Shown here in pieces: positions 54,799 through 63,170 of a DNA stretch of 64,000 nucleotides (the first letter of the stretch is position 1; the number at the start of each line of letters is the position of its first letter). Below the pieces are notes generated by a model. The model ran no database searches. It had not been told where the DNA came from and was given only the letters and a program-made list of their open reading frames with translations. Source of the stretch: Gluconobacter aidae (GTDB taxonomy: Bacteria; Pseudomonadota; Alphaproteobacteria; Acetobacterales; Acetobacteraceae); contig NZ_WIPH01000005.1 in the NCBI RefSeq assembly GCF_009547075.1, positions 62,001-126,000 on the forward strand, read 5' to 3'. The translations under genes and the position numbers were made by a program.

Positions 54799-55766
54799 CG
54801 GCCTGCTCCTTTCGGGTCAAGCTGGTCCCGCAGCGCATTGCCTAGAACATTGAGCGCCAGAACGGTCAGAACGATCGCCAGCCCCGGCACGATGGCCACC
54901 ATGGGCCGCGTATAGAGTAGCCCTTCCCCGTCCTGAATGATCGTCCCCCAGGACGCCGCCGGGGCCTGCACACCCAGCGACAGGAAAGACAGTGCTGATT
55001 CCGCCAGCATGCACAGCGCCATCACCAGGGGAGCCAGAACGGCCATGGTCGGCGTCAGTCCCGGCAGGATTTCCCGCCACAGGATACGCCAGTCCGACGC
55101 CCCCATTCCCCGCGCCGCCATCACGAACCCGGCCTGCGACAGGCTCAACGCCCGTGCCCGCAATGGTCGCGCCGCATAGGGCACATAGACCAGTGCGATA
55201 ATCCCGATCGGGATCAGCAGATTATCCGCCCCGATGGTCACAGGCCCAAGCCGGATGCCATGCCCCACCGTGACGACGGACAGCGAAATTGCGAACAGAT
55301 AGACCGGGATCGCCCAGAGCATATCCAGAATGCGCGACAGGATCAGATCGATCCAGCCACCGAAATACCCCGCACAGATCCCGATACAGGCCGCCAGACA
55401 CAGGCAGAACGTCGCAGACGCGGCCGCAATCAGCAGCGAATTACGCCCGCCATACAGGACGCGCGCCGCAACATCACGCCCCTGCGAGTCCGCCCCAAGT
55501 GCATACGGCCCCGGCCGCCAGTCTGGTCCGATCGGACTGAGCCCCAGATGAAGCGGATTGTCATTCGGCTGCATGAGGTCAACGCGCTGCCCGTTCCGGA
55601 TCGTCGTGCCCGCAATGTCGGAGGAAAACGGGTCAATCCCGTTGAACGACGCATAAAGCGGAGCGGACAGGCAGGCGAGGACGATGGAAACCAGAAGCAG
55701 GGCCGCGAAGGCGCCATCGCGGCGCGTCAGAACAGCGCGGATAATCCGCCGATAACTTCCTTCCAC
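54795..55766 (-). CDS. Dpp/Opp-type ABC transporter permease (DppC-like)
   Basis: The 323-residue permease is the first gene of the four-gene operon. It begins with an N-terminal anchor, then LGADSQGRDVAARVLYGGRNSLLIA, the conserved DppC segment, followed by five membrane helices and the EAA loop MAARGMGASDWRILWREILPG. In most dpp operons the DppB-type gene precedes dppC; here dppC comes first. No substrate-binding protein gene is present before or after it, so it depends on a binding protein encoded elsewhere. Confidence 0.93.
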   Translation of the reverse strand: MEGSYRRIIRAVLTRRDGAFAALLLVSIVLACLSAPLYASFNGIDPFSSDIAGTTIRNGQRVDLMQPNDNPLHLGLSPIGPDWRPGPYALGADSQGRDVAARVLYGGRNSLLIAAASATFCLCLAACIGICAGYFGGWIDLILSRILDMLWAIPVYLFAISLSVVTVGHGIRLGPVTIGADNLLIPIGIIALVYVPYAARPLRARALSLSQAGFVMAARGMGASDWRILWREILPGLTPTMAVLAPLVMALCMLAESALSFLSLGVQAPAASWGTIIQDGEGLLYTRPMVAIVPGLAIVLTVLALNVLGNALRDQLDPKGAGR

Positions 55767-55847
55767 GCCTGCTCCAATCCGTTCCGGTTCGTGATCTTTT
55801 TTGTTCTACAGCACGAACGGGCCCGGACAGAAGGGGGTCTTTGTCAA

Positions 55848-56045
55848 TCAGACCAGTTGATAGGCTGGCCTGCGCACATGCAGACGGATGCGCTGCTGAA
55901 GCGCGACCAAATCGGGAAGGAGTTCGTTGTGGAGCGCGCGCACGCTGTCATGCGCGGCGTAGAAGCGTCTCGCCCCGCTTTCGCTGACCAGAATGGCCGC
56001 GCCGAGGAAGACGCCGTTGATTTCGATGACTGTTGAACCAAGCAT
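55848..56045 (-). CDS. Small hypothetical protein, 65 residues
   Basis: A short frame on the minus strand of no recognised family. It starts with MLGSTVIEINGVFLGAAILVSESGARRFYAAHDSVRALHNEL and has a C-terminal helix (LVALQQRIRLHV). It lies in the gap between the ABC operon and cysK, with an AGGG stretch about ten bases before the ATG. No membrane segment or signal peptide is seen. Codon use looks genomic, but it may be spurious; a hairpin element just upstream could be its leader. Confidence 0.35.
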   Translation of the reverse strand: MLGSTVIEINGVFLGAAILVSESGARRFYAAHDSVRALHNELLPDLVALQQRIRLHVRRPAYQLV

Positions 56046-56367
56046 GATGCCGGACCCTGAAGAAAGAGCCCGACAGTCCAGTTGTCGGGCGTTATGACAC
56101 GCCGGAGACACTTGCCTCCGGACCTGAAGCGGAGCAGCGTTTGCGCTGCGTGCTACACATTCGACACATCATTGACCGACTGGTCCCGTTGCTGTGGATG
56201 CCACTGGAGACTGTCAGATACGACGGCCTGTAGCGTGCCGTCAACATATAACGCATGAACATGATGTGATATCGACGCCACGCCCATAATAACGCTATTG
56301 TTTCGTTGTAACAGAAATCATCATTTACCGTCTGCCCTTTTCCCCATTTCCCATGTTAAGTGAGGCC
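56046..56367. other. Gap with three stacked hairpins before cysK
   Basis: 322 bases without a convincing gene. The left third holds three consecutive stem-loops (described separately). The right part, about 56250-56350, is AT-rich and is the likely cysK promoter. No Cys-specific operator could be recognised. Confidence 0.5.
56062..56151 (-). ncRNA. Candidate structured RNA: three hairpins ending in a T-rich tract
   Basis: Read on the minus strand, three stem-loops follow one another: GCAGCG-CAAA-CGCTGC, CCGGAG-8 bases-CTCCGG, and GCCCGACA-7 bases-TGTCGGGC, the last followed by TCTTTCTTC. The final element looks like an intrinsic terminator. Together they could be a short transcribed RNA or a structured leader of the small gene at 55848-56045. 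The secondary structure is drawn by eye; transcription is not shown. Confidence 0.35.
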
Positions 56368-57363
56368 ATGAGCAAGAAGGTTCCGCTGTCCCCCGCCCCG
56401 TTCGAAGGTTATGCCGCCCCCCGGGGACGCGTTTTCAACTCCTTTCTGGAGACGGTCGGAGGCACACCGCTGGTCGCGCTGCCACATCTGACCCAGCGTG
56501 AGCATCTCAACGGGCGGCTGCTCCTCAAGCTGGAATTCTTCAACCCGCTCGGCTCCGTCAAGGACCGGATTGGCGTGGCCATGCTGCGGGATGCCGAAGC
56601 GCGCGGCCTGATTACGCCGGGCCGCACCGTCCTGATCGAACCGACCTCGGGTAATACCGGCATTTCGCTCGCTTTCGCCGCCGTGGCGCTGGGATACCGC
56701 CTGATCGTTACCATGCCGGAAAATGCCTCAACCGAGCGCCGCAAGATGCTGCGCCTGATGGGCGCGGACACGGAACTGACCCCTGCATCCCGTGGCATGG
56801 CCGGCGCCATCGAACGCGCTGAGCAGCTCAACCGCACCCTGCCGGACGCCTGGATGCCGAGCCAGTTCGAAAACGACGCCAACCCGGCCGTGCATGAAGC
56901 CACGACGGCCCAGGAAATCTGGGAAGATACGGCAGGCAAGGTCGATATGGTCGTGGCCGGTCTGGGAACGGGCGGTACGGCGTCTGGTATTGCCCACGGG
57001 CTCAAGAAACACCGCAAATCCATCAAGGTCTATGGTGTGGAGCCGCGCGAAAGTGCCGTGCTGCATGGCGATGAGCCCGGCCCGCATGGCATTCAGGGCA
57101 TCGGCCCGGGTTTCGAGCCCGATACGCTGGATCTCAAGGCGCTGGACGGGGTGTTCGAGGTCTCCGAGCAGGAAGCGGTGGCAACGGCACGACTATGTGC
57201 AGCGGTTGAAGGGATTCCCATCGGAATTTCCTCGGGGGCCGCGCTGTTTGCGGGAATGGAACTGGCCCGCAAGCCCTCCAGCCGTGGCAAGACGATCGTG
57301 GCCATCGTCCCGTCCTTTGCGGAACGCTACCTCTCCACGCAGCTCTTCGACGGGCTGGCCTGA
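56368..57363 (+). CDS. cysK: Cysteine synthase (O-acetylserine sulfhydrylase)
   Basis: A PLP enzyme that makes cysteine from O-acetylserine and sulfide. The 331 residues have the PLP lysine in FFNPLGSVKDRIG, the phosphate-binding EPTSGNTGIS loop, GTGGTASGIAHGLK and the GISSGAAL C-terminal motif. The ATG at 56368 has GTGAGG two bases upstream; an ATG at 56353 adds five residues. The C-terminus is compatible with CysK rather than CysM, though this distinction is not certain. It stands alone, with an AT-rich inverted repeat after the stop. Confidence 0.93.
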   Translation: MSKKVPLSPAPFEGYAAPRGRVFNSFLETVGGTPLVALPHLTQREHLNGRLLLKLEFFNPLGSVKDRIGVAMLRDAEARGLITPGRTVLIEPTSGNTGISLAFAAVALGYRLIVTMPENASTERRKMLRLMGADTELTPASRGMAGAIERAEQLNRTLPDAWMPSQFENDANPAVHEATTAQEIWEDTAGKVDMVVAGLGTGGTASGIAHGLKKHRKSIKVYGVEPRESAVLHGDEPGPHGIQGIGPGFEPDTLDLKALDGVFEVSEQEAVATARLCAAVEGIPIGISSGAALFAGMELARKPSSRGKTIVAIVPSFAERYLSTQLFDGLA

Positions 57364-57368
57364 GGGTT

Positions 57369-57401
57369 AATAAAACAACCATAAACAAAAGTTATTTTAT
57401 T
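57369..57401 (+). terminator. AT-rich inverted repeat after cysK
   Basis: AATAAAACAAC pairs with GTTATTTTATT with one mismatch around an 11-base loop, in a patch much richer in A and T than the surrounding chromosome. It may act as a terminator or simply be low-complexity sequence; the stem lacks GC pairs. Confidence 0.4.
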
Positions 57402-57487
57402 TAATGCTCGTTTGTGTTCGTTATTAACTCGAAGTCCTGTTCCGCTCTCCTGAAGAAGAGTCGGGACGGCTGAGAGGAGATAACGTC

Positions 57488-58156
57488 ATGAACCTGTTTT
57501 CCGGCCGTCCGACATCTTTCGATCCCGCATGGGCGACACATGGCCTGCCTGATACGGGCCGCCAGCAGATCGCCGGCGCGTTCCAGCGCCTCGGCCAGCA
57601 GGTCGAACTGCTGCTGGTTCCCGGCCTGTTCGGTTCGGGTCCGGATCACTGGCAGTCCCACTGGGAACAGGCTTACGGTCTGCAACGTCTCCATCAGATG
57701 GACTGGGAAGCGCCCAGCCCCGCAGACTGGGACGCAGCGCTTACCGCTGCGGTCGAAACATCCTCACGCCCGGTCTTCCTGATCGCCCACAGTCTCGGGG
57801 CCGTATTGAGCGCGACATGGCTGAGCCGGCATGGTGGACAGCGCGTGGCCGGGGCGTTTCTGGTCGCGCCTGCCGATATTGACCAGACGACGCATCCGGA
57901 CGTCACGCGCATCCGCTCTTTCGGCCCGCTTCCCCACATGCCCCTGCCCGTGCCCACCGCGATCATGGCCAGCAGTAATGACCCCTGGCTGTCCCTTCCG
58001 CGCGCACGCGCGCTGGCCGGACAGTGGCAGTCGGATTTTCTGGAAGCGGGCGCTGTCGGCCATATCGGCAGCAGCGAACCGCTGGGCCTGTGGGGGCATG
58101 GCGCGACGACCATGCTCGATTTCGCCCGCAGGAAACTCCCGTTCCGGGTGCAGTGA
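57488..58156 (+). CDS. RBBP9/YdeN-family alpha/beta hydrolase
   Basis: A 222-residue serine hydrolase of the RBBP9/YdeN group, substrate unknown. The nucleophile serine lies in LIAHSLGA, the family start LLVPGLFGSGPDHWQSHWE is clear, and the catalytic aspartate (ASSNDPWLSL) and histidine (VGHIGSSEPLG) complete the triad. The ATG at 57488 lies in GTCATG after a purine-rich GAGAGGAG stretch. It follows cysK by 124 bases and converges on the copper ATPase. Confidence 0.85.
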   Translation: MNLFSGRPTSFDPAWATHGLPDTGRQQIAGAFQRLGQQVELLLVPGLFGSGPDHWQSHWEQAYGLQRLHQMDWEAPSPADWDAALTAAVETSSRPVFLIAHSLGAVLSATWLSRHGGQRVAGAFLVAPADIDQTTHPDVTRIRSFGPLPHMPLPVPTAIMASSNDPWLSLPRARALAGQWQSDFLEAGAVGHIGSSEPLGLWGHGATTMLDFARRKLPFRVQ

Positions 58157-58177
58157 CCGCAACCGGAAGAGCCCATG

Positions 58178-60553
58178 TCAGGACTGGCCGGAGACCGGTT
58201 TCCAGCGATTGAGCAGCAGGGAGTTGCTGACCACGGAGACGGAACTCATGGCCATGGCAGCACCCGCCACGATCGGGTTCAGCACCCCGAAAGCCGCCAG
58301 CGGCAGACCCAGAATGTTGTAGATGAACGCAAAGAACAGGTTCTGCCGGATCTTTGACAGCGTGGCGCTGGACAGGGAAATCGCATCCAGAACACCCGTC
58401 ATCTCGCTCTTCATCAGCACGACATCGGCCGTATCGAGAGCAACGGAAGAGCCCGCGCCAATGGCGAAGCCGACATCGGCGGCGGCCAGGGCCGGCGCAT
58501 CGTTGATGCCATCGCCCACCATGCCGACCAGACCGCCCTGCGCGCGGTATTTCGCAACGTCCTCCGCCTTGTGCTCGGGCAGCACGCCGGCCAGATAGTC
58601 ATCCACGCCAATCTGCCGCGCCACAACCGAGGCCGCACGTTCATTGTCGCCCGTCAGCATCACGACCCGGATGCCCCGGGCCTTCAGAGCCTTCACAGTC
58701 GCCACGGCATCGGCCCGCAGTTCATCCGCCAGTGCGATGATGCCCAGAACCTGACCACCCTGCGCCACGGCGATGACGGTATTCCCCTCGCTTTCCAGCG
58801 CGGCGACGGGCAACGCGGACAGATCCAGACCACTCGCCCGCATGAAGGCTGGCGAGCCCAGATGCGCTTCCTCTCCGCCGAACCGGGCCACGACGCCCTT
58901 ACCCGGCACCGCCTGAAAATCTTCTGCGATGACAGAGGAAGCGACGCCATGATTCCGCGCATAGTCCACAATGGCGCGGGCCAGTGGATGTTCGGAATTA
59001 ACCTCAAGGGCATGCGCGACACCCAGAAGTGTCTCCATCGACACTCCGGCCGCCGGATGCACCGCAACGACCGTCGGACGGCCCTGTGTCAGGGTTCCCG
59101 TCTTGTCGACGATAATGGTCTTGAGCTTTTCGGCCCGCTCCAGCGCATCGGCGTTACGAAACAGAATGCCACACTGCGCTCCACGCCCCGTCCCGACCAT
59201 GATGGCCGTCGGCGTGGCCAGACCCAGCGAACACGGACAGGCGATAACCAGAACGGACACCGCCGAGACGAGGCTCCATGTCGCGGAGCCGGTCACGGCC
59301 CAGCCGATCAGGAAGGTGAGAACGGCGATCCCGATGACGGCAGGGACGAAAATGCCGGAAACACGGTCGGCCAGACGCTGCACATTGGCCTTGGAGCCCT
59401 GCGCCTGCTCGACCATTTTCACGATCCGTGACAGCGCCGTATCCGCGCCCACCCCGGTCGCCCGGACACGCAGCGCGCCATTGGCGTTCATCGTTCCGCC
59501 AAAGACCCCGTTGCCGGCCTCCTTGAGAACCGGAACGCCCTCACCCGTCAGCATGGACTCGTTGACTTCGGATGCTCCCTCGATAATCTCGCCATCCACC
59601 GGCACGCTCTCGCCCGGACGGACGACGAAAATGTCCCCGACATGCACATCCGCGACCGCACGATCCACAATCACACCATCACGCTCGACATGCGCGATCT
59701 GCGGCTGAAGGTGGAGCAGGCTTTCGATCCCGGCGCTGGCCCTGTTCCTGGCACGGGTCTCCATGAGTTTGCCGAGCGAAATCAGCGTGATGATCGAGGC
59801 GCTGGCTTCGAAATAGACATGCTGGTGCAGTCCGAACACCATGACGACCGCGCTGAACAGCCAGGCAATGGACGTTCCCAGCACGACCAGCACATCCATG
59901 TTGGCCGAACCGCCACGCACGGCGTTCCAGGCCCTGCGATACAGATGCGCGCCACAGACGAACTGCACGATCGTCGCGAACAGGAACTGCGCCGGAACCG
60001 GCACGATCATACGCCCGAAGAACATGCCGACCATCTCGGCAAAAAGCGGCAGGGACAGGATGAGCGTCAGGATGAAACGGTTGCGCTCACGCTTCCAGAT
60101 GGCGGCCCGCTTGGCTTTGGGGTCCTCGCGGGGGCCCTCATCGAGGCGCGCCGCGCCGAAACCAGCCTTTTCGATCGTCCCGATCAGATCTGCCGGTTCG
60201 ACCACGCCGGGAATATAGTTGATATGTGCGCGCTCGGCCGCGAAATTCACGCTGGCCCGCACCGAAGGCTGACGGTTCAGGATCTTCTCGATCCGTGCGG
60301 CGCAGGCGGCGCAGGTCATGCCCGACAGGGACAGGTCAAGACTCTGCTCGTCCACTAAAAATCCTGCACGACGCACGGCCGCCACCACGCTCTCGAGAGA
60401 GGACGCAGTATTTTCAAAAGTGACCTGCGCTCTTTCGGACGCGAAATTGACAGTCGCTTTCACACCGTTCTGACGGTTGAGCATTTTTTCGATCCGGGCG
60501 GCGCACGCGGCGCAGGTCATGCCACCGACGGGGAAACTGATCGTTTCTGACAT
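58178..60553 (-). CDS. copA: Copper-exporting P-type ATPase
   Basis: A P1B-type ATPase that pumps Cu(I) out of the cytoplasm. The 791 residues start with two heavy-metal-associated domains, each with GMTCAACAARIE (cysteines 14/17 and 81/84). Then come the membrane helices, the TGE loop (LTGEGVPV), the ion-selecting CPC motif (Cys439-Pro-Cys441), the phosphorylation motif DKTGTLT (Asp483), the HP motif region (SEHPLARAI), and the hinge GDGINDAPAL. The ATG at 60553 has AGGA ten bases upstream. It is divergent from the secreted Met/His-rich gene and multicopper oxidase, which forms one copper locus. Confidence 0.95.
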   Translation of the reverse strand: MSETISFPVGGMTCAACAARIEKMLNRQNGVKATVNFASERAQVTFENTASSLESVVAAVRRAGFLVDEQSLDLSLSGMTCAACAARIEKILNRQPSVRASVNFAAERAHINYIPGVVEPADLIGTIEKAGFGAARLDEGPREDPKAKRAAIWKRERNRFILTLILSLPLFAEMVGMFFGRMIVPVPAQFLFATIVQFVCGAHLYRRAWNAVRGGSANMDVLVVLGTSIAWLFSAVVMVFGLHQHVYFEASASIITLISLGKLMETRARNRASAGIESLLHLQPQIAHVERDGVIVDRAVADVHVGDIFVVRPGESVPVDGEIIEGASEVNESMLTGEGVPVLKEAGNGVFGGTMNANGALRVRATGVGADTALSRIVKMVEQAQGSKANVQRLADRVSGIFVPAVIGIAVLTFLIGWAVTGSATWSLVSAVSVLVIACPCSLGLATPTAIMVGTGRGAQCGILFRNADALERAEKLKTIIVDKTGTLTQGRPTVVAVHPAAGVSMETLLGVAHALEVNSEHPLARAIVDYARNHGVASSVIAEDFQAVPGKGVVARFGGEEAHLGSPAFMRASGLDLSALPVAALESEGNTVIAVAQGGQVLGIIALADELRADAVATVKALKARGIRVVMLTGDNERAASVVARQIGVDDYLAGVLPEHKAEDVAKYRAQGGLVGMVGDGINDAPALAAADVGFAIGAGSSVALDTADVVLMKSEMTGVLDAISLSSATLSKIRQNLFFAFIYNILGLPLAAFGVLNPIVAGAAMAMSSVSVVSNSLLLNRWKPVSGQS

Positions 60554-60896
60554 CTGGAGAGGATCCTGTCGGCTAGGAAGGTTCAGCAAGGTCAATAAGA
60601 GATATACCCCAACACCCTATTTTCAAGTGCAGAAAAAACAGCGCTCTCGCGATCGAGACTGATTGGGTGATTATGAAGCTTCGGAGGGCGGCGGGAAAGT
60701 TGAACTGCCACTGACCGCTGGCACATTGAAGGAATTGATTCCCCGGCAGGGTATGTTTCATATTAAAAACGGAACAAATCCGACGAGCGGTTTTCCGCTG
60801 GGCAAAATAATCTTCCCTTATCCCCCTGGCAGGTATAAAACATCTCCTGTTTCAGGAACCGTATTGTCCTGTTTCTTACTTTTTCTGGGATTTCTG
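60554..60896. promoter_or_regulatory. Divergent copper locus promoter region
   Basis: 343 bases between copA and the secreted-protein gene. Near copA a short direct repeat AAGGT-TCAGC-AAGGT (60580-60594) may be a regulator site, but it is not the inverted repeat of a CueR operator. On minus a TTGAAA...TATCTC pair (about 60600-60630) is a possible copA promoter. On plus TTGATT...CATATT (about 60738-60768) could drive the secreted-protein gene. Assignments are by eye. Confidence 0.35.
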
Positions 60897-61292
60897 ATGC
60901 TCAGGACACATGCCCGGATCTGGATCGGCCTGCTGGCCTGCCTGCTGATGCAGGTCGGGCTGATGCTGGGCGTGTCCACGGCGCAGGCCACATCACAGAC
61001 CCAGCCGCCCCGGCACATGAGCATGCACCATATGGCGCATCATCAGAACGCCGATATGGCCGGTTGCTGCACGACGACAGCATTCCAGACGATCCCCCAT
61101 CCGCAACCGTCCTCCGATGGCTGCTGTCATACGCACACGGTCTCGACGGAGCCGATGCTGACGCTGACATCCATTCATCCGTCCCGCCCTGACCATACGG
61201 CATCCAGCGCTTTTGCACTCCACGTACAGAACCGTTTCAACGGCATGGACTGGATACCCGCCTCTCCACCTCCCAGGCCCCGCGCGATCTGA
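60897..61292 (+). CDS. Small secreted Met/His/Cys-rich protein of the copper locus
   Basis: A 131-residue protein of no recognised family. It has a signal peptide (basic MLRTHARIW, a hydrophobic run, then AQA). Next comes a metal-ligand-dense stretch HMSMHHMAHHQNADMAGCC, a second CCH-type motif (DGCCHTHTV) and an aromatic C-terminal end. Its composition and place before a multicopper oxidase gene suggest a periplasmic copper-binding role, an inference from composition and context only. The ATG at 60897 follows a GGGA site; the frame upstream extends to 60663. Confidence 0.65.
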   Translation: MLRTHARIWIGLLACLLMQVGLMLGVSTAQATSQTQPPRHMSMHHMAHHQNADMAGCCTTTAFQTIPHPQPSSDGCCHTHTVSTEPMLTLTSIHPSRPDHTASSAFALHVQNRFNGMDWIPASPPPRPRAI

Positions 61293-61379
61293 CACACGCC
61301 TGACGGGCGTGAACCCGTCCTGCTGCCGGAAATCGGCATTCAGGGCCTGATTCTCTGTCATTTTCGCGGATTTCTCATC

Positions 61380-63170
61380 ATGACCTTTCCGTCCCATATC
61401 CGGGGCGGCCTGACACGACGGCGTTTCGTGACGGGGACTGGCGCAGGCGGCCTTCTGGCCGCCTTGCCCCACACCTCACATGCGTTCCCGTCCAGGCCCT
61501 CTTCCGGTGCCTCTTCCGGCGCCTCTTCCGGCATCATCCCCTCCCATCCCTCTGACCGGTGGGATCTGAAAGTCGGACACACGCGCATCTCGCTCGATGG
61601 CAAAACCATGCACGCCCCGACCGTTGGCGGTACGGTACCCGGCCCGATCCTGCGCTTCAGACAGGGCGATACCGTCAACATCAACGTCACCAACACGCTG
61701 GACGAACCCACCTCGATCCACTGGCACGGCATCCGCACGCCCGCCAACATGGACGGCGTCCCGGGGCTGAGCTTCGGCGGCATCGCACCGGGCGAGACCT
61801 TCACCTACCGCTTCAGGCTCCATCAGAGCGGCACCTACTGGTATCACAGCCATTCGGGGATGCAGGAAGCGATGGGCCTGTATGGCGCACTGGTCATCGA
61901 CCCGAGCCGCCCGGACCCGAACGCGTGCGACCGCGATTATGTGATCTTCCTGAGCGAATGGACGGATGTCATGCCCGATGACATCGTCAGCAATCTCAAG
62001 ATGCAGGACGACTATTACGTCTTCCGCCAGCGCACGGCCGCGTCATTCCCGAAGGAAGCGCGCGAGGCCGGAAGCGCGGGCGCGGCCCTCGCGAACCGTC
62101 TGACATGGTCGAGAATGCGCATGGCCGCGACCGACATCGCAGACGTCTCGGGCGCGATCTACACCTACACACTGAACGGCCACGCCCCGGACATGAACTG
62201 GAGCGGCCTGTTCCGGCCTGGCGAAAGAGTACGCCTGCGCTTCATCAACGGCTCCAGCATGACGTTCTTCGACGTCCGGATCCCAGGGCTCGAAATGCTG
62301 GTCGTACAGGCCGACGGCAACGATATCGAACCCGTTCCCATAGACGAGTTCCGCATCGGCGTGGCGGAAACCTACGACGTCATCGTTCAGCCGAAGGACG
62401 AGCGCGCCTATGCCATTTTCGCCCAGAGCGAAGACCGCACCGGCTACGCCCGCGGCACCCTCGCGCCGCGCGAGGGCATGATCGCCCCCCTGCCGCCGAT
62501 GGATCCGCGCCCCGTCCGCACCATGGTCGATATGGGCATGGGGAACATGAAGCCCGGCAAAAGCATGAAGGGCACGAAAATGAACGGCGACATGGCCGGA
62601 ATGGACATGCACGGCATGGATATGAGCCACATGGCCATGCCGAGGATGGAAGTGGACGATCCTGGACCCCCTCCCCTCAATGTCGAAAACCAGATGCGTG
62701 CCATGATGCCCATCGACCGCACCGGCAGCCCCGGCGACGGTCTGGAAAACAATGGGCGCCGTGTCCTGAACTACAAACAGCTTCGTGCCACTCGCCCCGG
62801 TGCGGATCCGCGCCCTCCAACGCGGGAAATCATTTTGCATCTGACGGGCAACATGGAACGCTACATCTGGGGCATGAACGGCCGGAAATTCTCGGAATCC
62901 GGGCCGATCCGCCTCAAACTCGGCGAGCGCGTGCGCATCACGCTCATCAACGATACCATGATGGAGCATCCCATCCATCTGCACGGTCTGTGGAGCGAAC
63001 TGGAAAACGGTCAGGGCGACTACCGCCCCTACAAGCACACCGTCATTTCCCAGCCGGGCTCGAAGCTGAGCTATCTCGTGACAGCCGATACCCCCGGCAT
63101 GTGGGCGTATCACTGCCACCTGTTGTATCACATGCATCTGGGCATGTTCCGTACGGTGATCGTGGCATGA
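61380..63170 (+). CDS. Copper resistance multicopper oxidase (PcoA/CopA type)
   Basis: A periplasmic oxidase that detoxifies Cu(I) by oxidising it, exported folded by Tat. The 596 residues start with a twin-arginine signal (TRRRFV at 12-17). They have the copper motifs HWHG (114-117) and HSHSG, then HPIHLHG and HCHLLYHMHLGMF at the C-terminus, which together bind the type 1 and trinuclear copper centres. A methionine-rich loop (about residues 382-424, with many M-x-M and M-x-x-M) is a likely Cu(I) entry site. A 12-bp repeat encodes SSGASSGASSG after the signal. Its stop overlaps the copB start. Confidence 0.95.
   Translation: MTFPSHIRGGLTRRRFVTGTGAGGLLAALPHTSHAFPSRPSSGASSGASSGIIPSHPSDRWDLKVGHTRISLDGKTMHAPTVGGTVPGPILRFRQGDTVNINVTNTLDEPTSIHWHGIRTPANMDGVPGLSFGGIAPGETFTYRFRLHQSGTYWYHSHSGMQEAMGLYGALVIDPSRPDPNACDRDYVIFLSEWTDVMPDDIVSNLKMQDDYYVFRQRTAASFPKEAREAGSAGAALANRLTWSRMRMAATDIADVSGAIYTYTLNGHAPDMNWSGLFRPGERVRLRFINGSSMTFFDVRIPGLEMLVVQADGNDIEPVPIDEFRIGVAETYDVIVQPKDERAYAIFAQSEDRTGYARGTLAPREGMIAPLPPMDPRPVRTMVDMGMGNMKPGKSMKGTKMNGDMAGMDMHGMDMSHMAMPRMEVDDPGPPPLNVENQMRAMMPIDRTGSPGDGLENNGRRVLNYKQLRATRPGADPRPPTREIILHLTGNMERYIWGMNGRKFSESGPIRLKLGERVRITLINDTMMEHPIHLHGLWSELENGQGDYRPYKHTVISQPGSKLSYLVTADTPGMWAYHCHLLYHMHLGMFRTVIVA
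61500..61535 (+). repeat. Three-copy 12-bp tandem repeat in the oxidase gene
   Basis: TCTTCCGG followed by TGCC, CGCC and CATC: three near-identical units encoding SSGA-type residues just after the Tat signal. Unequal copy numbers would change the linker length without a frameshift. Confidence 0.9.

Noticed and set aside
56102-56124. GGTCCGGAGGCAAG resembling the SRP RNA apical loop
   Set aside because: The SRP RNA consensus continues with GGAAGCAGCC and long flanking stems, which are not present here.
60560-60600. A CueR operator before the copper ATPase gene
   Set aside because: The ACCTT units are direct, not inverted, repeats and the 19-base spacer promoter of CueR is not visible.
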